Notes: generated by a model not told the origin, from the sequence alone. A stretch of 32,700 nucleotides of DNA from Acidimicrobiales bacterium (GCA_024638805.1 JAHEJO010000012.1:1-32700); one strand, 5' to 3'. Shown: positions 15,192 to 22,949, counted from the first letter of the stretch. Made by a program: numbers and translations.

Positions 15192-15439
15192 TCAGCTCCG
15201 GGCTCACCTTCCGATCCGAGATTCTCGAAGATCTCCTTGCAGGTCGGGCATACGGCGTAGTTCTTGGGATCGCGAGTGGGAATCCAGATTTTGCCGCACA
15301 AGGCCTTCAGCGGTGTGCCCTCGACGGTGCTGGGAAGTAACTGGTCCTTCTTCACGTAGTGGGCAAATCGATCGTGGTCACCGTCTCCGGTGCTGGGGCG
15401 CAGAATCGTCTCTGACTCGGTCGTGAACGGCATGCTCAC
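15188..15439 (-). CDS. DUF3039 family protein
   Basis: An 83-residue protein of the actinobacterial DUF3039 family. The diagnostic core is HYVKKDQLLPSTVEGTPLKALCGKIWIPTRDPKNYAVCPTCKEIFE, with three cysteines (C, then CPTC) suggesting a small metal-binding or structural site. Its function is unknown. The start is GTG 15439 or ATG 15433. It is convergent with galE, with overlapping stops. Confidence 0.88.
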   Translation of the reverse strand: MSMPFTTESETILRPSTGDGDHDRFAHYVKKDQLLPSTVEGTPLKALCGKIWIPTRDPKNYAVCPTCKEIFENLGSEGEPGAD

Positions 15440-15485
15440 AGTCTCGCCGGAGTGCCGATCAGGACCAACGTGGAGTCGGGAACGA

Positions 15486-16115
15486 CTAGGACCGAGAATC
15501 GGCGAGGGCGATCCACAAGCTCTCGATTTGCTCGGCGCTCAGGCTGCCGACCGAACGAGCCACGATCGTGTTCTGGCCGTCGAGATAGAGCGCATACGGG
15601 ATCCCGCTCACCCCGGTCGCCATGGCAGCGTCGTCGTTCACCGAATCGCGCATGACCGATCCCGGGAACTCGGCCAGCCATTCTGACGGCGGGTAGTTCG
15701 GCTGGTCATCTCTGACCGCGATAGCCACCGCGTACACGTCGATGTCCGCCGGCTGGCGGCCGTCTGCGACCAGTTCGGTTATCACCTCGACCTCGTCCCG
15801 GCAGTGTGAGCACCAGTGGGCCAGGAAATAGACCGCCTTGGGACGCCCATCGGCGGCGATCGAGACCGGCGAATCGTCGAAGTCGGTGCCCGAGAGGGAC
15901 GGTGCCGTTGTACCGATCGCCGGATCCGCGCCGGGGTCGCCAGAGATGCCCCCTCCGTCCCATTCGGCAATCGGTGGACCGCCCACCGACACCGCCGCGT
16001 TTTCGGCGGCGTTCCCGTCGACCCCGGGCTCGTCGGCGACCGAGCCCCCGCAGGCGGCGACGAGTAGGGCGACCAACGCGAGTCCGACCGTCGGCCCGGC
16101 GCGATGTGAGATCAT
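15486..16115 (-). CDS. TlpA/ResA-like thioredoxin-fold lipoprotein
   Basis: A 209-residue lipoprotein. A signal peptide ends in the lipobox VAAC (Cys22), followed by an Ala/Gly/Asp-rich linker and a thioredoxin-fold domain from ~residue 68. The redox motif is WCSHC (Cys102, Cys105) in AVYFLAHWCSHCRDEVEVI, and the cis-proline region is VSGIPYALYLDG. It is expected to act as a thiol-disulfide oxidoreductase outside the membrane. Lgt, the enzyme that lipidates such proteins, is encoded ~5 kb away. It is divergent from the TGA-containing peroxiredoxin; a shared redox role is possible but unproven. CATACT lies 6 nt before the ATG. Confidence 0.87.
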   Translation of the reverse strand: MISHRAGPTVGLALVALLVAACGGSVADEPGVDGNAAENAAVSVGGPPIAEWDGGGISGDPGADPAIGTTAPSLSGTDFDDSPVSIAADGRPKAVYFLAHWCSHCRDEVEVITELVADGRQPADIDVYAVAIAVRDDQPNYPPSEWLAEFPGSVMRDSVNDDAAMATGVSGIPYALYLDGQNTIVARSVGSLSAEQIESLWIALADSRS

Positions 16116-16235
16116 CGCCCCAGTATGAGTCGTCCCGCGCCCTAAACGTCATCGGCGGGCGTTTCGTTTGCCGCACCGCCCCGAGCACCTGGTGATGCAG
16201 GGCGACGCCGAGGCGGGAAGGGTCGGCGCGGACAC

Positions 16236-16241
16236 TAGGGT
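16236..16241 (+). promoter_or_regulatory. Possible -10 box for the selenoperoxiredoxin
   Basis: TAGGGT (TANNNT) 36 nt before the ATG. No convincing -35 is visible. Confidence 0.25.
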
Positions 16242-16277
16242 CGAAGTCCCAGTCCCGCTTCGATCGGAGTCGACGAA

Positions 16278-16733
16278 ATGCTCACCGAGGGAACAACCGC
16301 CCCAGCCTTCACGGTGCCCGACCACGACGGCGTCGAGGTGTCGCTGTCGGACTACGAGGGGAAGTGGGTTCTGCTGTGGTGGTACCCCAAGGCGGACACC
16401 CCTGGTTGAACGCTGGAGGGTAAGGGCCTGCGTGATCAGGCCCAGAAGTTCACCGATGCCGGGTGCGCAGTCCTCGGCATCTCGTTCGACACCACCGCGG
16501 ACAATGCATCGTTCCGGACCAAGTTCGATTTCCCCTTTTCGTTGTTGAGTGACACCGACCGGTCGGTCGGCTCGGCCTATCACGCCAAGCGAGACGATGA
16601 TTTCGCCGATTTCCCCAATCGGATCAGCTATCTGATCGATCCGGCCGGAATCATCCAGAAGGCGTACGAGGTGTCGGACCCAGCCGGCCATGCTCTCGTG
16701 GTGCTGGCCGATCTGGCTGCGCTCCAACGCTGA
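16278..16733 (+). CDS. Selenocysteine-containing peroxiredoxin, PrxQ/BCP type (in-frame TGA = Sec44)
   Basis: Reading through one TGA at 16407-16409 gives a complete 151-residue peroxiredoxin: MLTEGTTAPAFTVPDHDG..., then WYPKADTPG-U-TLEGKGLRD, ending GHALVVLADLAALQR. The TGA falls exactly on the peroxidatic cysteine of the PxxxTxxC motif (Pro37, Thr41, Sec44). Downstream homology (LGISFDTT, FPFSLLSDTD, NRISYLIDPAG) continues in the same frame with no other lesion. GGAG lies 8 nt before the ATG. A hairpin of SECIS type follows the TGA. The usual PrxQ resolving Cys five residues later is absent (Lys49); Cys63 in DAGCAVLG could partner the selenol. Expected role: reduction of hydrogen or organic peroxides in the cytosol. 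The acyltransferase gene follows after 20 bp. A nonsense mutation is the alternative but is unlikely given the exact position. Confidence 0.85.
16424..16443 (+). promoter_or_regulatory. Candidate bacterial SECIS hairpin
   Basis: GGGCCTG, a 6-nt loop CGTGAT, then CAGGCCC: a perfect 7-bp stem within the coding sequence. It begins 14 nt after the TGA; the loop begins 21 nt after it. A G within the first two loop bases, next to U, agrees with the SelB-recognised apical loop described for bacterial SECIS elements. Confidence 0.7.
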
Positions 16734-16753
16734 ACAAGGATCTGGTCCTCTCG

Positions 16754-17332
16754 ATGATCGGGCGTTTGTCGAGGTGGATTCTGCGACGATTGGGCTTCGA
16801 GCTCGTGGGTCGACGACCCGACGCCGAACACACGGTGATGGTCGCCTCTCCGCACACGTCGAACTGGGACTTCCCGATGGCGTTGTTGATCGGTTCTGCC
16901 TTGGATTTGAGAATGCGATGGCTCGCCAAGCGTGAGATGTTCGGACCGGGTTATGGCTGGTTGTTCCGGCGGCTGGGCGGCATCCCTGTCGATCGGGGTT
17001 CAGCGGGCAGTGTCGTCGACGACATGGTGGATCTGTTCACGCCTGGCCAGAGGACGACGGTCGTCGTGCCCGTGTCCGGCACCCGGGGTCATACGCCGTA
17101 CTGGAAGTCCGGTTTCTACCGGATCGCCCGGGCGGCCCACGTTCCCGTTGTGCCGGCATTCGTCGACTACCAGCGCAGGACCTGCGGCGTGGGTGAGCCG
17201 ATCGAACTGACCGGCGACGTCGATGCCGACATGGATCGATTTCGAACCTTCTACGACGGTATTGTCGGCAAGTACCCCGAAAACGACGGCCCGGTCCGGC
17301 TTCGTAGCGAGATCGATCCTGGCGACGGCTGA
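16754..17332 (+). CDS. 1-acylglycerol-3-phosphate acyltransferase-like protein (PlsC family)
   Basis: A 192-residue acyltransferase. The catalytic HX4D motif is HTSNWD (His34, Asp39), followed by the substrate-binding region FRRLGGIPVDR. The third family motif, usually PEGTR, reads VSGTR here (Ser in place of Glu), with the flanking YWKSGFYRIARAAHVPVVPAFVDY intact. It belongs to the short lysophospholipid-acyltransferase subgroup; the actual acceptor is unknown. It may be co-transcribed with the peroxiredoxin, 20 bp upstream. A GC-rich hairpin follows the stop. Confidence 0.82.
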   Translation: MIGRLSRWILRRLGFELVGRRPDAEHTVMVASPHTSNWDFPMALLIGSALDLRMRWLAKREMFGPGYGWLFRRLGGIPVDRGSAGSVVDDMVDLFTPGQRTTVVVPVSGTRGHTPYWKSGFYRIARAAHVPVVPAFVDYQRRTCGVGEPIELTGDVDADMDRFRTFYDGIVGKYPENDGPVRLRSEIDPGDG

Positions 17333-17334
17333 GT

Positions 17335-17372
17335 GGGGTCGGCGGGTTGTCCCGCCTGGCGCCCCCGACCCC
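17335..17372 (+). terminator. GC-rich hairpin after the acyltransferase gene
   Basis: GGCGGG-TTGT-CCCGCC (17341-17356), with an outer GGGGTC/GACCCC pairing (17335-17340 with 17367-17372). There is no T-tract. It starts 2 bp after the stop codon. Confidence 0.45.
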
Positions 17373-17476
17373 TCGGCCATGCCCGGAGGTCGTCTGGGTC
17401 GTACGGCCTACCGGATTTGGTCGTGTACCCCACCATCAGGTAGGGAATCGGGCCCGGATTGTGCCATCCTGGGCCC

Positions 17477-17956
17477 ATGACCTTCAAGACCGGCGACCGC
17501 GTCGTGTATCCGCACCATGGTGCCGCCATCATTCAGAAGACCGAGGTCGTCGAGTTCAACGGCGAGAAGAAGAAGTACTTCGTTCTGCACACCGCCCACG
17601 ACGACCTCACGGTTCGAGTGCCGGTCGACAAGGTCGAGGAGGTCGGCATGCGCCCGCCGATCAGCATGGCCGACGTGCAGGAACTGTTCGAACTCCTGGC
17701 CAAGAAGGATGTTCGCGAGCCGGCCAACTGGAGTCGCCGGTTCAAGAATCATCAGGAGAAGCTGAAGTCCGGCGACGTCTACCAGGTCGCCGAAGTGGTC
17801 CGCAACCTCGCATTGCGGGACAAGACGAAAGGCCTTTCGGCCGGAGAGAAGACCATGTACTCCAAAGCCCGCAAGGTTCTCGTCAGCGAGTTGTCCTTCG
17901 CCATGGACCTGACCGAGGACGACGCCATGGACAAGGTCGACCAACAACTCGTCTAG
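17477..17956 (+). CDS. carD: CarD/CdnL family RNA-polymerase-binding regulator
   Basis: A 159-residue CarD (M. tuberculosis CarD has 162). The N-terminal RNA-polymerase-interacting domain (MTFKTGDRVVYPHHGAAIIQKTEV...KYFVLHTAHDDLTVRVPVDKVEEVGMR) is followed by the helical DNA-contacting domain (NWSRRFKNHQEKLKSGDVYQVAEVVRNLALRDKTKGLSAGEKTMYSKARKVL). It stabilises the open promoter complex, especially at rRNA promoters, and is essential in mycobacteria. I use ATG 17477, where the family N-terminus begins, instead of the ORF-track start six codons earlier. A possible promoter is TTGGTC-N18-TAGGGA at 17417-17446. Confidence 0.95.
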   Translation: MTFKTGDRVVYPHHGAAIIQKTEVVEFNGEKKKYFVLHTAHDDLTVRVPVDKVEEVGMRPPISMADVQELFELLAKKDVREPANWSRRFKNHQEKLKSGDVYQVAEVVRNLALRDKTKGLSAGEKTMYSKARKVLVSELSFAMDLTEDDAMDKVDQQLV

Positions 17957-17966
17957 GACCGTCGCG

Positions 17967-18806
17967 CTGCTCACCGTCGAAGTTGCCCCGGGGGTCTACG
18001 CCCTCTGCGCCGATGTTCCCGCCTACGGAAACGCAAACCTCGGTCTGCTCATCGACGCCGACGGACTCACGATCATCGACACGTTGGCCACCCCCGATCT
18101 GGCCGCCGCAGCCGACGCCGAGATCGCCGATCTCACCGCCGAGCTCGGGCTGCGGCTCAAGCGGGTTGTCCTGACGTCGTCACGAATCCCGTTCACGGGA
18201 GGGTCCACCATCTTCTGGCGAGCGGCGTTCTACGCCAGCGAGCCCGTCAGCGATCAACTCGATCAGCCCGTGAATCCCGGGATCGTCTCCCGGCTGATCC
18301 CCCAGCACGCCGGGTCCTACCACCCCGACTTCGTCACGAGGCCCGTCACCCACCTCATCGGTGAGAGCGCACTGTTGACCGACGCTGCGATCGTTCAGCT
18401 GCTGGAGGGCGAAGGACCGCTGAACACGATCGTGCGGGTCCCGGCTGCCGATGCGGTCTTCCTTGGCGCACTCGGCAGTTTCGGTGTGTCCCCTCTGGCC
18501 TTCGACGGCGATCCAGCCGCCTGGGCCGACTCGCTGGATGTCATCGCCGAACTCGGTCAAACGTTCGTGCCCGGTCACGGGCTGCCCGGCGGGCCGGCCG
18601 AGCTCCGGGACCAGGCGGCCTACCTGCGGGCGTGTGTTGCCGCCGACGGTGATCCGTCGGCGATCGTCGCTGGCCCCTGGGATCGCTGGACCGATCGTCG
18701 CTTCGACGCCATCAACACCGAGCGGGCCGCTCGTCTGGCACGTGGTGACCGCTCGACTCCCAAAGCGATGTTCGAGCTGCTCGGGCTGAACGAAGCAACC
18801 GGCTAG
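17967..18806 (+). CDS. Metallo-beta-lactamase-fold protein lacking the metal-binding motif; non-canonical start
   Basis: A ~279-residue protein directly after carD. The N-terminal strand pattern (VEVAPGVYALCADVPAYGNANLGLLIDADGLTIIDTLATPD) is that of metallo-beta-lactamase (MBL) hydrolases. The HxHxDH zinc motif expected after the second strand is missing: RVVLTSSRIPFTGGST occupies the place of LTHxHxDHxGG. A His survives in FVPGHGLPGG, and LRACVAADGDPSAIV plus a helical C-terminus follow. It is therefore probably a non-hydrolytic relative, role unknown. No ATG, GTG or TTG occurs in this frame between the stop at 17910 and TTG 18084, which would remove the first strands. CTG 17967, with AGGA 8 nt upstream, is my best start. 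Confidence 0.65.
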   Translation: MLTVEVAPGVYALCADVPAYGNANLGLLIDADGLTIIDTLATPDLAAAADAEIADLTAELGLRLKRVVLTSSRIPFTGGSTIFWRAAFYASEPVSDQLDQPVNPGIVSRLIPQHAGSYHPDFVTRPVTHLIGESALLTDAAIVQLLEGEGPLNTIVRVPAADAVFLGALGSFGVSPLAFDGDPAAWADSLDVIAELGQTFVPGHGLPGGPAELRDQAAYLRACVAADGDPSAIVAGPWDRWTDRRFDAINTERAARLARGDRSTPKAMFELLGLNEATG

Positions 18807-18827
18807 ACCGTGTCGGTTACCGCTCGG

Positions 18828-18833
18828 TAAGCT
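18828..18833 (+). promoter_or_regulatory. Leaderless-type -10 box for the acyl-CoA dehydrogenase
   Basis: TAAGCT, 8 nt before GTG 18842. Confidence 0.4.
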
Positions 18834-18841
18834 TTGAGACC

Positions 18842-20620
18842 GTGAGCGACTACACCCCACCCCTGCGCGATATCAGCTTTGTCCTCGAGCACATTGCCGG
18901 CGTCCATGAGCTGGCCGAACTCGATGCGTTCTCCGAGTCGTTCGATGTGACGATGATCGAACCGATTCTCGAAGAAGTCGGTCGGTTCATGGCCGAGGTG
19001 GTCGCCCCAACCAACGTCGACGGCGACACGATCATGACCAGATGGGCAGACGGCGACGTCATCACCCCCGACAGTTTCAAGGCCGCCTATTCGGCCTATG
19101 TCGCCACAGGTTTCGGCTCTATCCCCTTCGACCCGACCTACGGCGGTGGAGGATTCCCATGGGCGATCGGAATAGCGATCCAGGAGCTCCTGGCCAGCTC
19201 CAACATGGCGTTCAGTCTCTGCCCGCTGCTCACCCAGGGGGCGATCGATGCGATCGAGCATCATGCCGATGCCGACATCAAAGCTGCCTATCTGCCCAAG
19301 ATGTTCACCGGACAGTGGAGCGGGTCGATGAACCTCTCCGAACCACAGGCCGGCTCGGACGTGGGAGCGGTGAGCACCAAGGCCGAACCGGTCGGTGACG
19401 GGAGCTATCGGATCACCGGTCAGAAGATCTGGATCACCTTCGGAGAGCACGACATGGCCGAGAACATCGTCCACCTCGTGCTGGCGCGTACACCGGGGGC
19501 ACCCCCCGGGACCAAGGGGATCACGATGTTCCTCGTTCCCAAGTTCCTCCTCGACGACGATGGGAACCCCGGCGCCAAGAACGATGTGAGCTGTGTCTCG
19601 ATCGAACACAAGCTCGGCATTCACGGAAGCCCAACATGCGTCCTCAGTTTCGGCGACCACGGCGGAGCCATCGGTTGGCCCGTCGGTGAGGAACTGACCG
19701 GCATGCGCAACATGTTCACCATGATGAACAACGCCCGGCTTTCGGTCGGCCTGCAGGGGCTCGCTCTGTCCGAGCGCGCCTACCAGGGCTCGCTCGCCTA
19801 CGCCCAGGAGCGTCGACAGGGAACCGCCATCGGAGCTGAGCGGGGAGTGCAGAGCCCCATCATCGAACACCCCGACGTGCGCCGCATGCTGATGACCCAA
19901 CGAGCGTGGATCGATGCGATGCGCTGTCTCATCTACACCAACGCAGCGACGATCGACCGCAGCAAGGCCCTGGACGGTGACGACGCCGAGCACGCCCGGG
20001 AGTTCGCCGAACTCCTGATCCCGCTGTCCAAGTCGCTCTGTACCGACCTGGGCAACGAGCTCACCAGCGTGGCGATACAGATCTTCGGGGGGATGGGATA
20101 CGTGGAGGAGACCGGTGCGGCCCAGCACTACCGGGACATCCGCATCGGGACGATCTACGAAGGGACGAACGGAATCCAGGCGGCTGACCTCGTCACCAGG
20201 AAGCTCCCGATGAGGGGTGGGGGAGTTGTCCTGGATCACCTCGCATCGCTCGAGGTGAAAGCCAAGGAGCTCGGCGAGCTCGACGGCATGGACACATTCG
20301 CCGAGAATCTCACCGCGGCGGTCGGATCGGTACGGCAGGCGACCACCTGGCTTCTCGAGACCGGGACCGCGGACCCCAACGGCGCCCTCGCCGGTTCGAG
20401 TCCCTACCTTCGGATGCTGGCCACCGTCGTGTGCGGCGGTCTGATGGCCGATGTTGCGATGAGAGCAGACCGGTCCGGTGATCCGGACTTCGCCCGAGCC
20501 AAACGGGTGTCGGCCAAGTTCTTCGGCGAGCAGATCCTTCCCACCGCGCCCGGCTTGCTCGGTGCTGTCACAGCCGGCTCCGATGATCTGTTCACGCTCA
20601 GCGCATCTCAACTGGCCTAG
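18842..20620 (+). CDS. Acyl-CoA dehydrogenase, long (~590 aa) FadE5/DmdC-like type
   Basis: A 592-residue flavoprotein. The N-terminus SDYTPPLRDISFVLEHI is typical of the ~600-residue subgroup that includes FadE5 and 3-methylmercaptopropionyl-CoA dehydrogenase (DmdC). FAD/substrate motifs are MNLSEPQAGSDVGAVSTKA, ITGQKIWITFGEHDM, and IQIFGGMGYVEETGAAQHYRDIRIGTIYEGTNGIQAADLVTRK near residue 440. An extra C-terminal helical domain follows. The reaction is alpha,beta-dehydrogenation of an acyl-CoA with transfer of electrons to ETF. Which acyl chain cannot be decided. The long minus-strand ORF across this gene is a codon-usage shadow. Confidence 0.9.
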   Translation: MSDYTPPLRDISFVLEHIAGVHELAELDAFSESFDVTMIEPILEEVGRFMAEVVAPTNVDGDTIMTRWADGDVITPDSFKAAYSAYVATGFGSIPFDPTYGGGGFPWAIGIAIQELLASSNMAFSLCPLLTQGAIDAIEHHADADIKAAYLPKMFTGQWSGSMNLSEPQAGSDVGAVSTKAEPVGDGSYRITGQKIWITFGEHDMAENIVHLVLARTPGAPPGTKGITMFLVPKFLLDDDGNPGAKNDVSCVSIEHKLGIHGSPTCVLSFGDHGGAIGWPVGEELTGMRNMFTMMNNARLSVGLQGLALSERAYQGSLAYAQERRQGTAIGAERGVQSPIIEHPDVRRMLMTQRAWIDAMRCLIYTNAATIDRSKALDGDDAEHAREFAELLIPLSKSLCTDLGNELTSVAIQIFGGMGYVEETGAAQHYRDIRIGTIYEGTNGIQAADLVTRKLPMRGGGVVLDHLASLEVKAKELGELDGMDTFAENLTAAVGSVRQATTWLLETGTADPNGALAGSSPYLRMLATVVCGGLMADVAMRADRSGDPDFARAKRVSAKFFGEQILPTAPGLLGAVTAGSDDLFTLSASQLA

Positions 20621-20637
20621 CCCGGCAGGGCCACGCT

Positions 20638-21492
20638 TCAGGTCTCGGCCACCTCAGCGACGCCGTTGGGAGCCGCATCGACCGCCGGTGGGTTGCGCCG
20701 CATGTACAGGAACCAGACGACACCGACGATGACGGCGAGACCGCTGATCCAATGGTTCACGCGAACCCCCCACACCAGGTAGGCGTCGTCGATCCGCATC
20801 GCCTCGATGACAAAGCGGAGTACACCGTAACCGGCGATCCAGACCGGAAGGATCTCACCCCTTAGCAGGATCTTCCTGCGGTCCATGACGATCAGCGAAG
20901 CTGCGAGCGCCAGGTTGAGAAGGCCTTCGTAGAGGAATGTTGGGTGGAAGGTGGCGACGTCGGCGTACTCCCTCGGTCGGTACTGTTCGTCGACCTCGAG
21001 CGCCCACGGCAGGTCGCTGGGCCCGCCGAAGATCTCCTGGTTGAACCAGTTGCCGATCCGGCCGATCGCCTGAGCGACGGGGATGCCCGGGATCACCGCA
21101 TCGATCACGTCCCACAGCCGGGGGCCGGTGATGCCGCGTCGTTTCGCCTGCCACACGCCGGCCCCAACTCCGATGAGCAAACCGCCGGGAATACCGAGGC
21201 CGCCGTTCCAGACCTTGACGATGTCGAGGGGGGCGTCGATGTAGTCCTTCCAGTCCGTGATCACGTGGTAGAGGCGGGCCCCGATGAGTCCCGCGGGGAC
21301 CCCCACGGTGGCGATCGAGGTGATGTCGTCGGCACTGCCGCCGCGTGCAGTCCACCTCCGGCGGCCGATCTCCACGGCCACGAACACCCCCAGGGCGATC
21401 ATCAGGCCGTAGTAGTTGAAGGTCAGGGGACCGAGAACGAGCGAGTTCGACGGCGGTGGGGGAATGGACGCCACAATGAGGAAAAGGCTCAC
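20638..21492 (-). CDS. lgt: Prolipoprotein diacylglyceryl transferase
   Basis: A 284-residue polytopic membrane protein with the Lgt signatures YYGLMIALGVFVAV, GLIGARLYHVITDW, GGLGIPGGLLIGVGAG, GRIGNWFNQEIFGGPSDLPWAL (the conserved Lgt loop) and HPTFLYEGLLNL. It attaches diacylglycerol from phosphatidylglycerol to the lipobox cysteine of prolipoproteins. Likely clients in the window are the TlpA-like protein (15486-16115) and the 31202-32152 lipoprotein. The GTG start overlaps the murA stop as GTGA, so the pair is translationally coupled; the 182 codons upstream in the ORF track belong to the murA shadow. Confidence 0.93.
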   Translation of the reverse strand: MSLFLIVASIPPPPSNSLVLGPLTFNYYGLMIALGVFVAVEIGRRRWTARGGSADDITSIATVGVPAGLIGARLYHVITDWKDYIDAPLDIVKVWNGGLGIPGGLLIGVGAGVWQAKRRGITGPRLWDVIDAVIPGIPVAQAIGRIGNWFNQEIFGGPSDLPWALEVDEQYRPREYADVATFHPTFLYEGLLNLALAASLIVMDRRKILLRGEILPVWIAGYGVLRFVIEAMRIDDAYLVWGVRVNHWISGLAVIVGVVWFLYMRRNPPAVDAAPNGVAEVAET

Positions 21493-22895
21493 ACCCGGGA
21501 AACCGTTGTACGGCGGATATCCAGTCCCAACTCCTGGAAGTTTTCGATTGGCCGGTTGTAGCCACGATCGAGGTGATGGGTTCCGGTGATCGTGGTGGAA
21601 CCGTCGGCGGCGGCGGCGGCCAACACATAGGCGAAACCGCCCCGAATATCGGGCACGACCACGTCGGTACCGCGCAGATCCGTCTTCCCGTGGACGACGA
21701 CCGAGCACGGCGTCGCCGAACCGACGAATCGGCTGTCGATACTCCCCAGCGGAGTGGTGTACAGCTCGATCTTCGCTCCCATCTGGTTGAGGGCGGGGAC
21801 GTAGGTGAATCTGTTCTCGTACACGGTTTCGTACATGACCGACAGTCCGTCGCACTGTGTGAAGAGCGCGACCATGGGCGATTGCCAGTCCGTCATGAAC
21901 CCCGGATGAGTGTCGGTTTCCACCGCCGCAGGCCGCAGGTCGTTCGCCCAGGCCGACACCGACGTGTCGGTGATCTCGAACTGAGCACCCATTCCCAGCA
22001 GCGTGGAGATGGCAGTGACGAGTCGATCCTGACTGCACCCATGCACGGTGACCCGGCCACCGGTGATCAAGCCGGCCACCAGGTAGCTGAACGCTTCGAT
22101 CCGGTCGCCTTTCAACGTGTGGCTCGCTCCGGAAAGCGACTCGACGCCATCGATGATGTACCGCCGGTTGGGCCGCATCTCGATGCGTGCTCCCATCCGT
22201 TGGAGGAAAAGAGCCAGCTCGATGATCTCGGGTTCGGTGGCCCCACCGTCCAGCACGGTTCGGCCCTGGGCGAGGACGGCGGTCAGCAGAACGGTCTCGG
22301 TGGCCCCGACCGAAGGGTAGGGAAGTTCGATGTGCGCCCCCCGGAGCCGACCGGCGCGGGCTTCGAGGCCTTCGCTCGTTATCGAGATCTCCGCCCCCAT
22401 CCTCGTGAGTGCATCCACGTGAAAATCGACCGGCCGGGACCCGATGTCGTCGCCGCCCACGAGAGGGACGAACGCCTCGCCCACGGCGTGCAGGAGCGGA
22501 CCGATCATGAGGATCGGAATGCGGTTCATGCCGCTGAACCGGAGCGGGACCCGACTGGAACTCAGGCTCGAAGGATCGATGGTTATCTCTCCGTCGCTGC
22601 TGTCGACCTCACAACCCAGGCTGGCCAGCATGTTGCACGTGATCTCGACGTCGCCGATGTCGGGAACGTTGCGCACCGTCGACGATGATTGGCCCAGCAT
22701 CGATGCGACGAGATGTTTGGTGACTGCGTTTTTCGAGCCGCGCACGAGCACGTCACCGGTCAGCGGTCCCGTCGGGTTGACGATCCACGCGGCGGTGTTG
22801 GTGAGGTGGGCCTCGCCCTGGCTGCTGCTATTCAACGTGGAGCCACTCCCTCGCTCTCGTTCGGTCTGTTTTGGCGGCGTGTAGGCGGAGGCCAT
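21489..22895 (-). CDS. murA: UDP-N-acetylglucosamine 1-carboxyvinyltransferase, Asp-type active site
   Basis: A 468-residue enolpyruvyl transferase with a ~33-residue N-terminal extension before WIVNPTGPLTGDVLVRGSKNAVTKHLVASML. The catalytic loop reads VGGDDIGSRPVDFH: the Cys of E. coli MurA (Cys115, in GGCTIGARP) is Asp149. The same replacement in M. tuberculosis MurA makes the enzyme insensitive to fosfomycin, which alkylates that cysteine. It performs the first committed step of peptidoglycan synthesis. A second MurA or a related non-peptidoglycan enolpyruvyl transferase cannot be ruled out. ATG 22895 has TAGCGT 7 nt upstream. Confidence 0.85.
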   Translation of the reverse strand: MASAYTPPKQTERERGSGSTLNSSSQGEAHLTNTAAWIVNPTGPLTGDVLVRGSKNAVTKHLVASMLGQSSSTVRNVPDIGDVEITCNMLASLGCEVDSSDGEITIDPSSLSSSRVPLRFSGMNRIPILMIGPLLHAVGEAFVPLVGGDDIGSRPVDFHVDALTRMGAEISITSEGLEARAGRLRGAHIELPYPSVGATETVLLTAVLAQGRTVLDGGATEPEIIELALFLQRMGARIEMRPNRRYIIDGVESLSGASHTLKGDRIEAFSYLVAGLITGGRVTVHGCSQDRLVTAISTLLGMGAQFEITDTSVSAWANDLRPAAVETDTHPGFMTDWQSPMVALFTQCDGLSVMYETVYENRFTYVPALNQMGAKIELYTTPLGSIDSRFVGSATPCSVVVHGKTDLRGTDVVVPDIRGGFAYVLAAAAADGSTTITGTHHLDRGYNRPIENFQELGLDIRRTTVSRV

Positions 22896-22902
22896 CGCCA
22901 AC

Positions 22903-22908
22903 ACGCTA
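22903..22908 (-). promoter_or_regulatory. Leaderless-type -10 box for murA
   Basis: TAGCGT on the minus strand, 7 nt before ATG 22895. It supports that start over the upstream TTG/GTG codons. Confidence 0.42.
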
Positions 22909-22949
22909 GTGGCTTGCAATGGCCGACGCTGCGGAGTGATACCTTCGGC

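Noticed and set aside
16278-16733. Pseudogene or sequencing error explanation for the broken peroxiredoxin
   Set aside because: The only interruption is TGA, exactly at the peroxidatic residue. There is no frameshift, the rest is well conserved, and a SECIS-type hairpin follows. An error cannot be fully excluded without reads.
18803-20611. 602-codon open frame on the minus strand opposite the acyl-CoA dehydrogenase
   Set aside because: It mirrors a high-GC gene with strong third-position bias. The translation is low-complexity, rich in His, Gly and Arg, without any recognisable domain.
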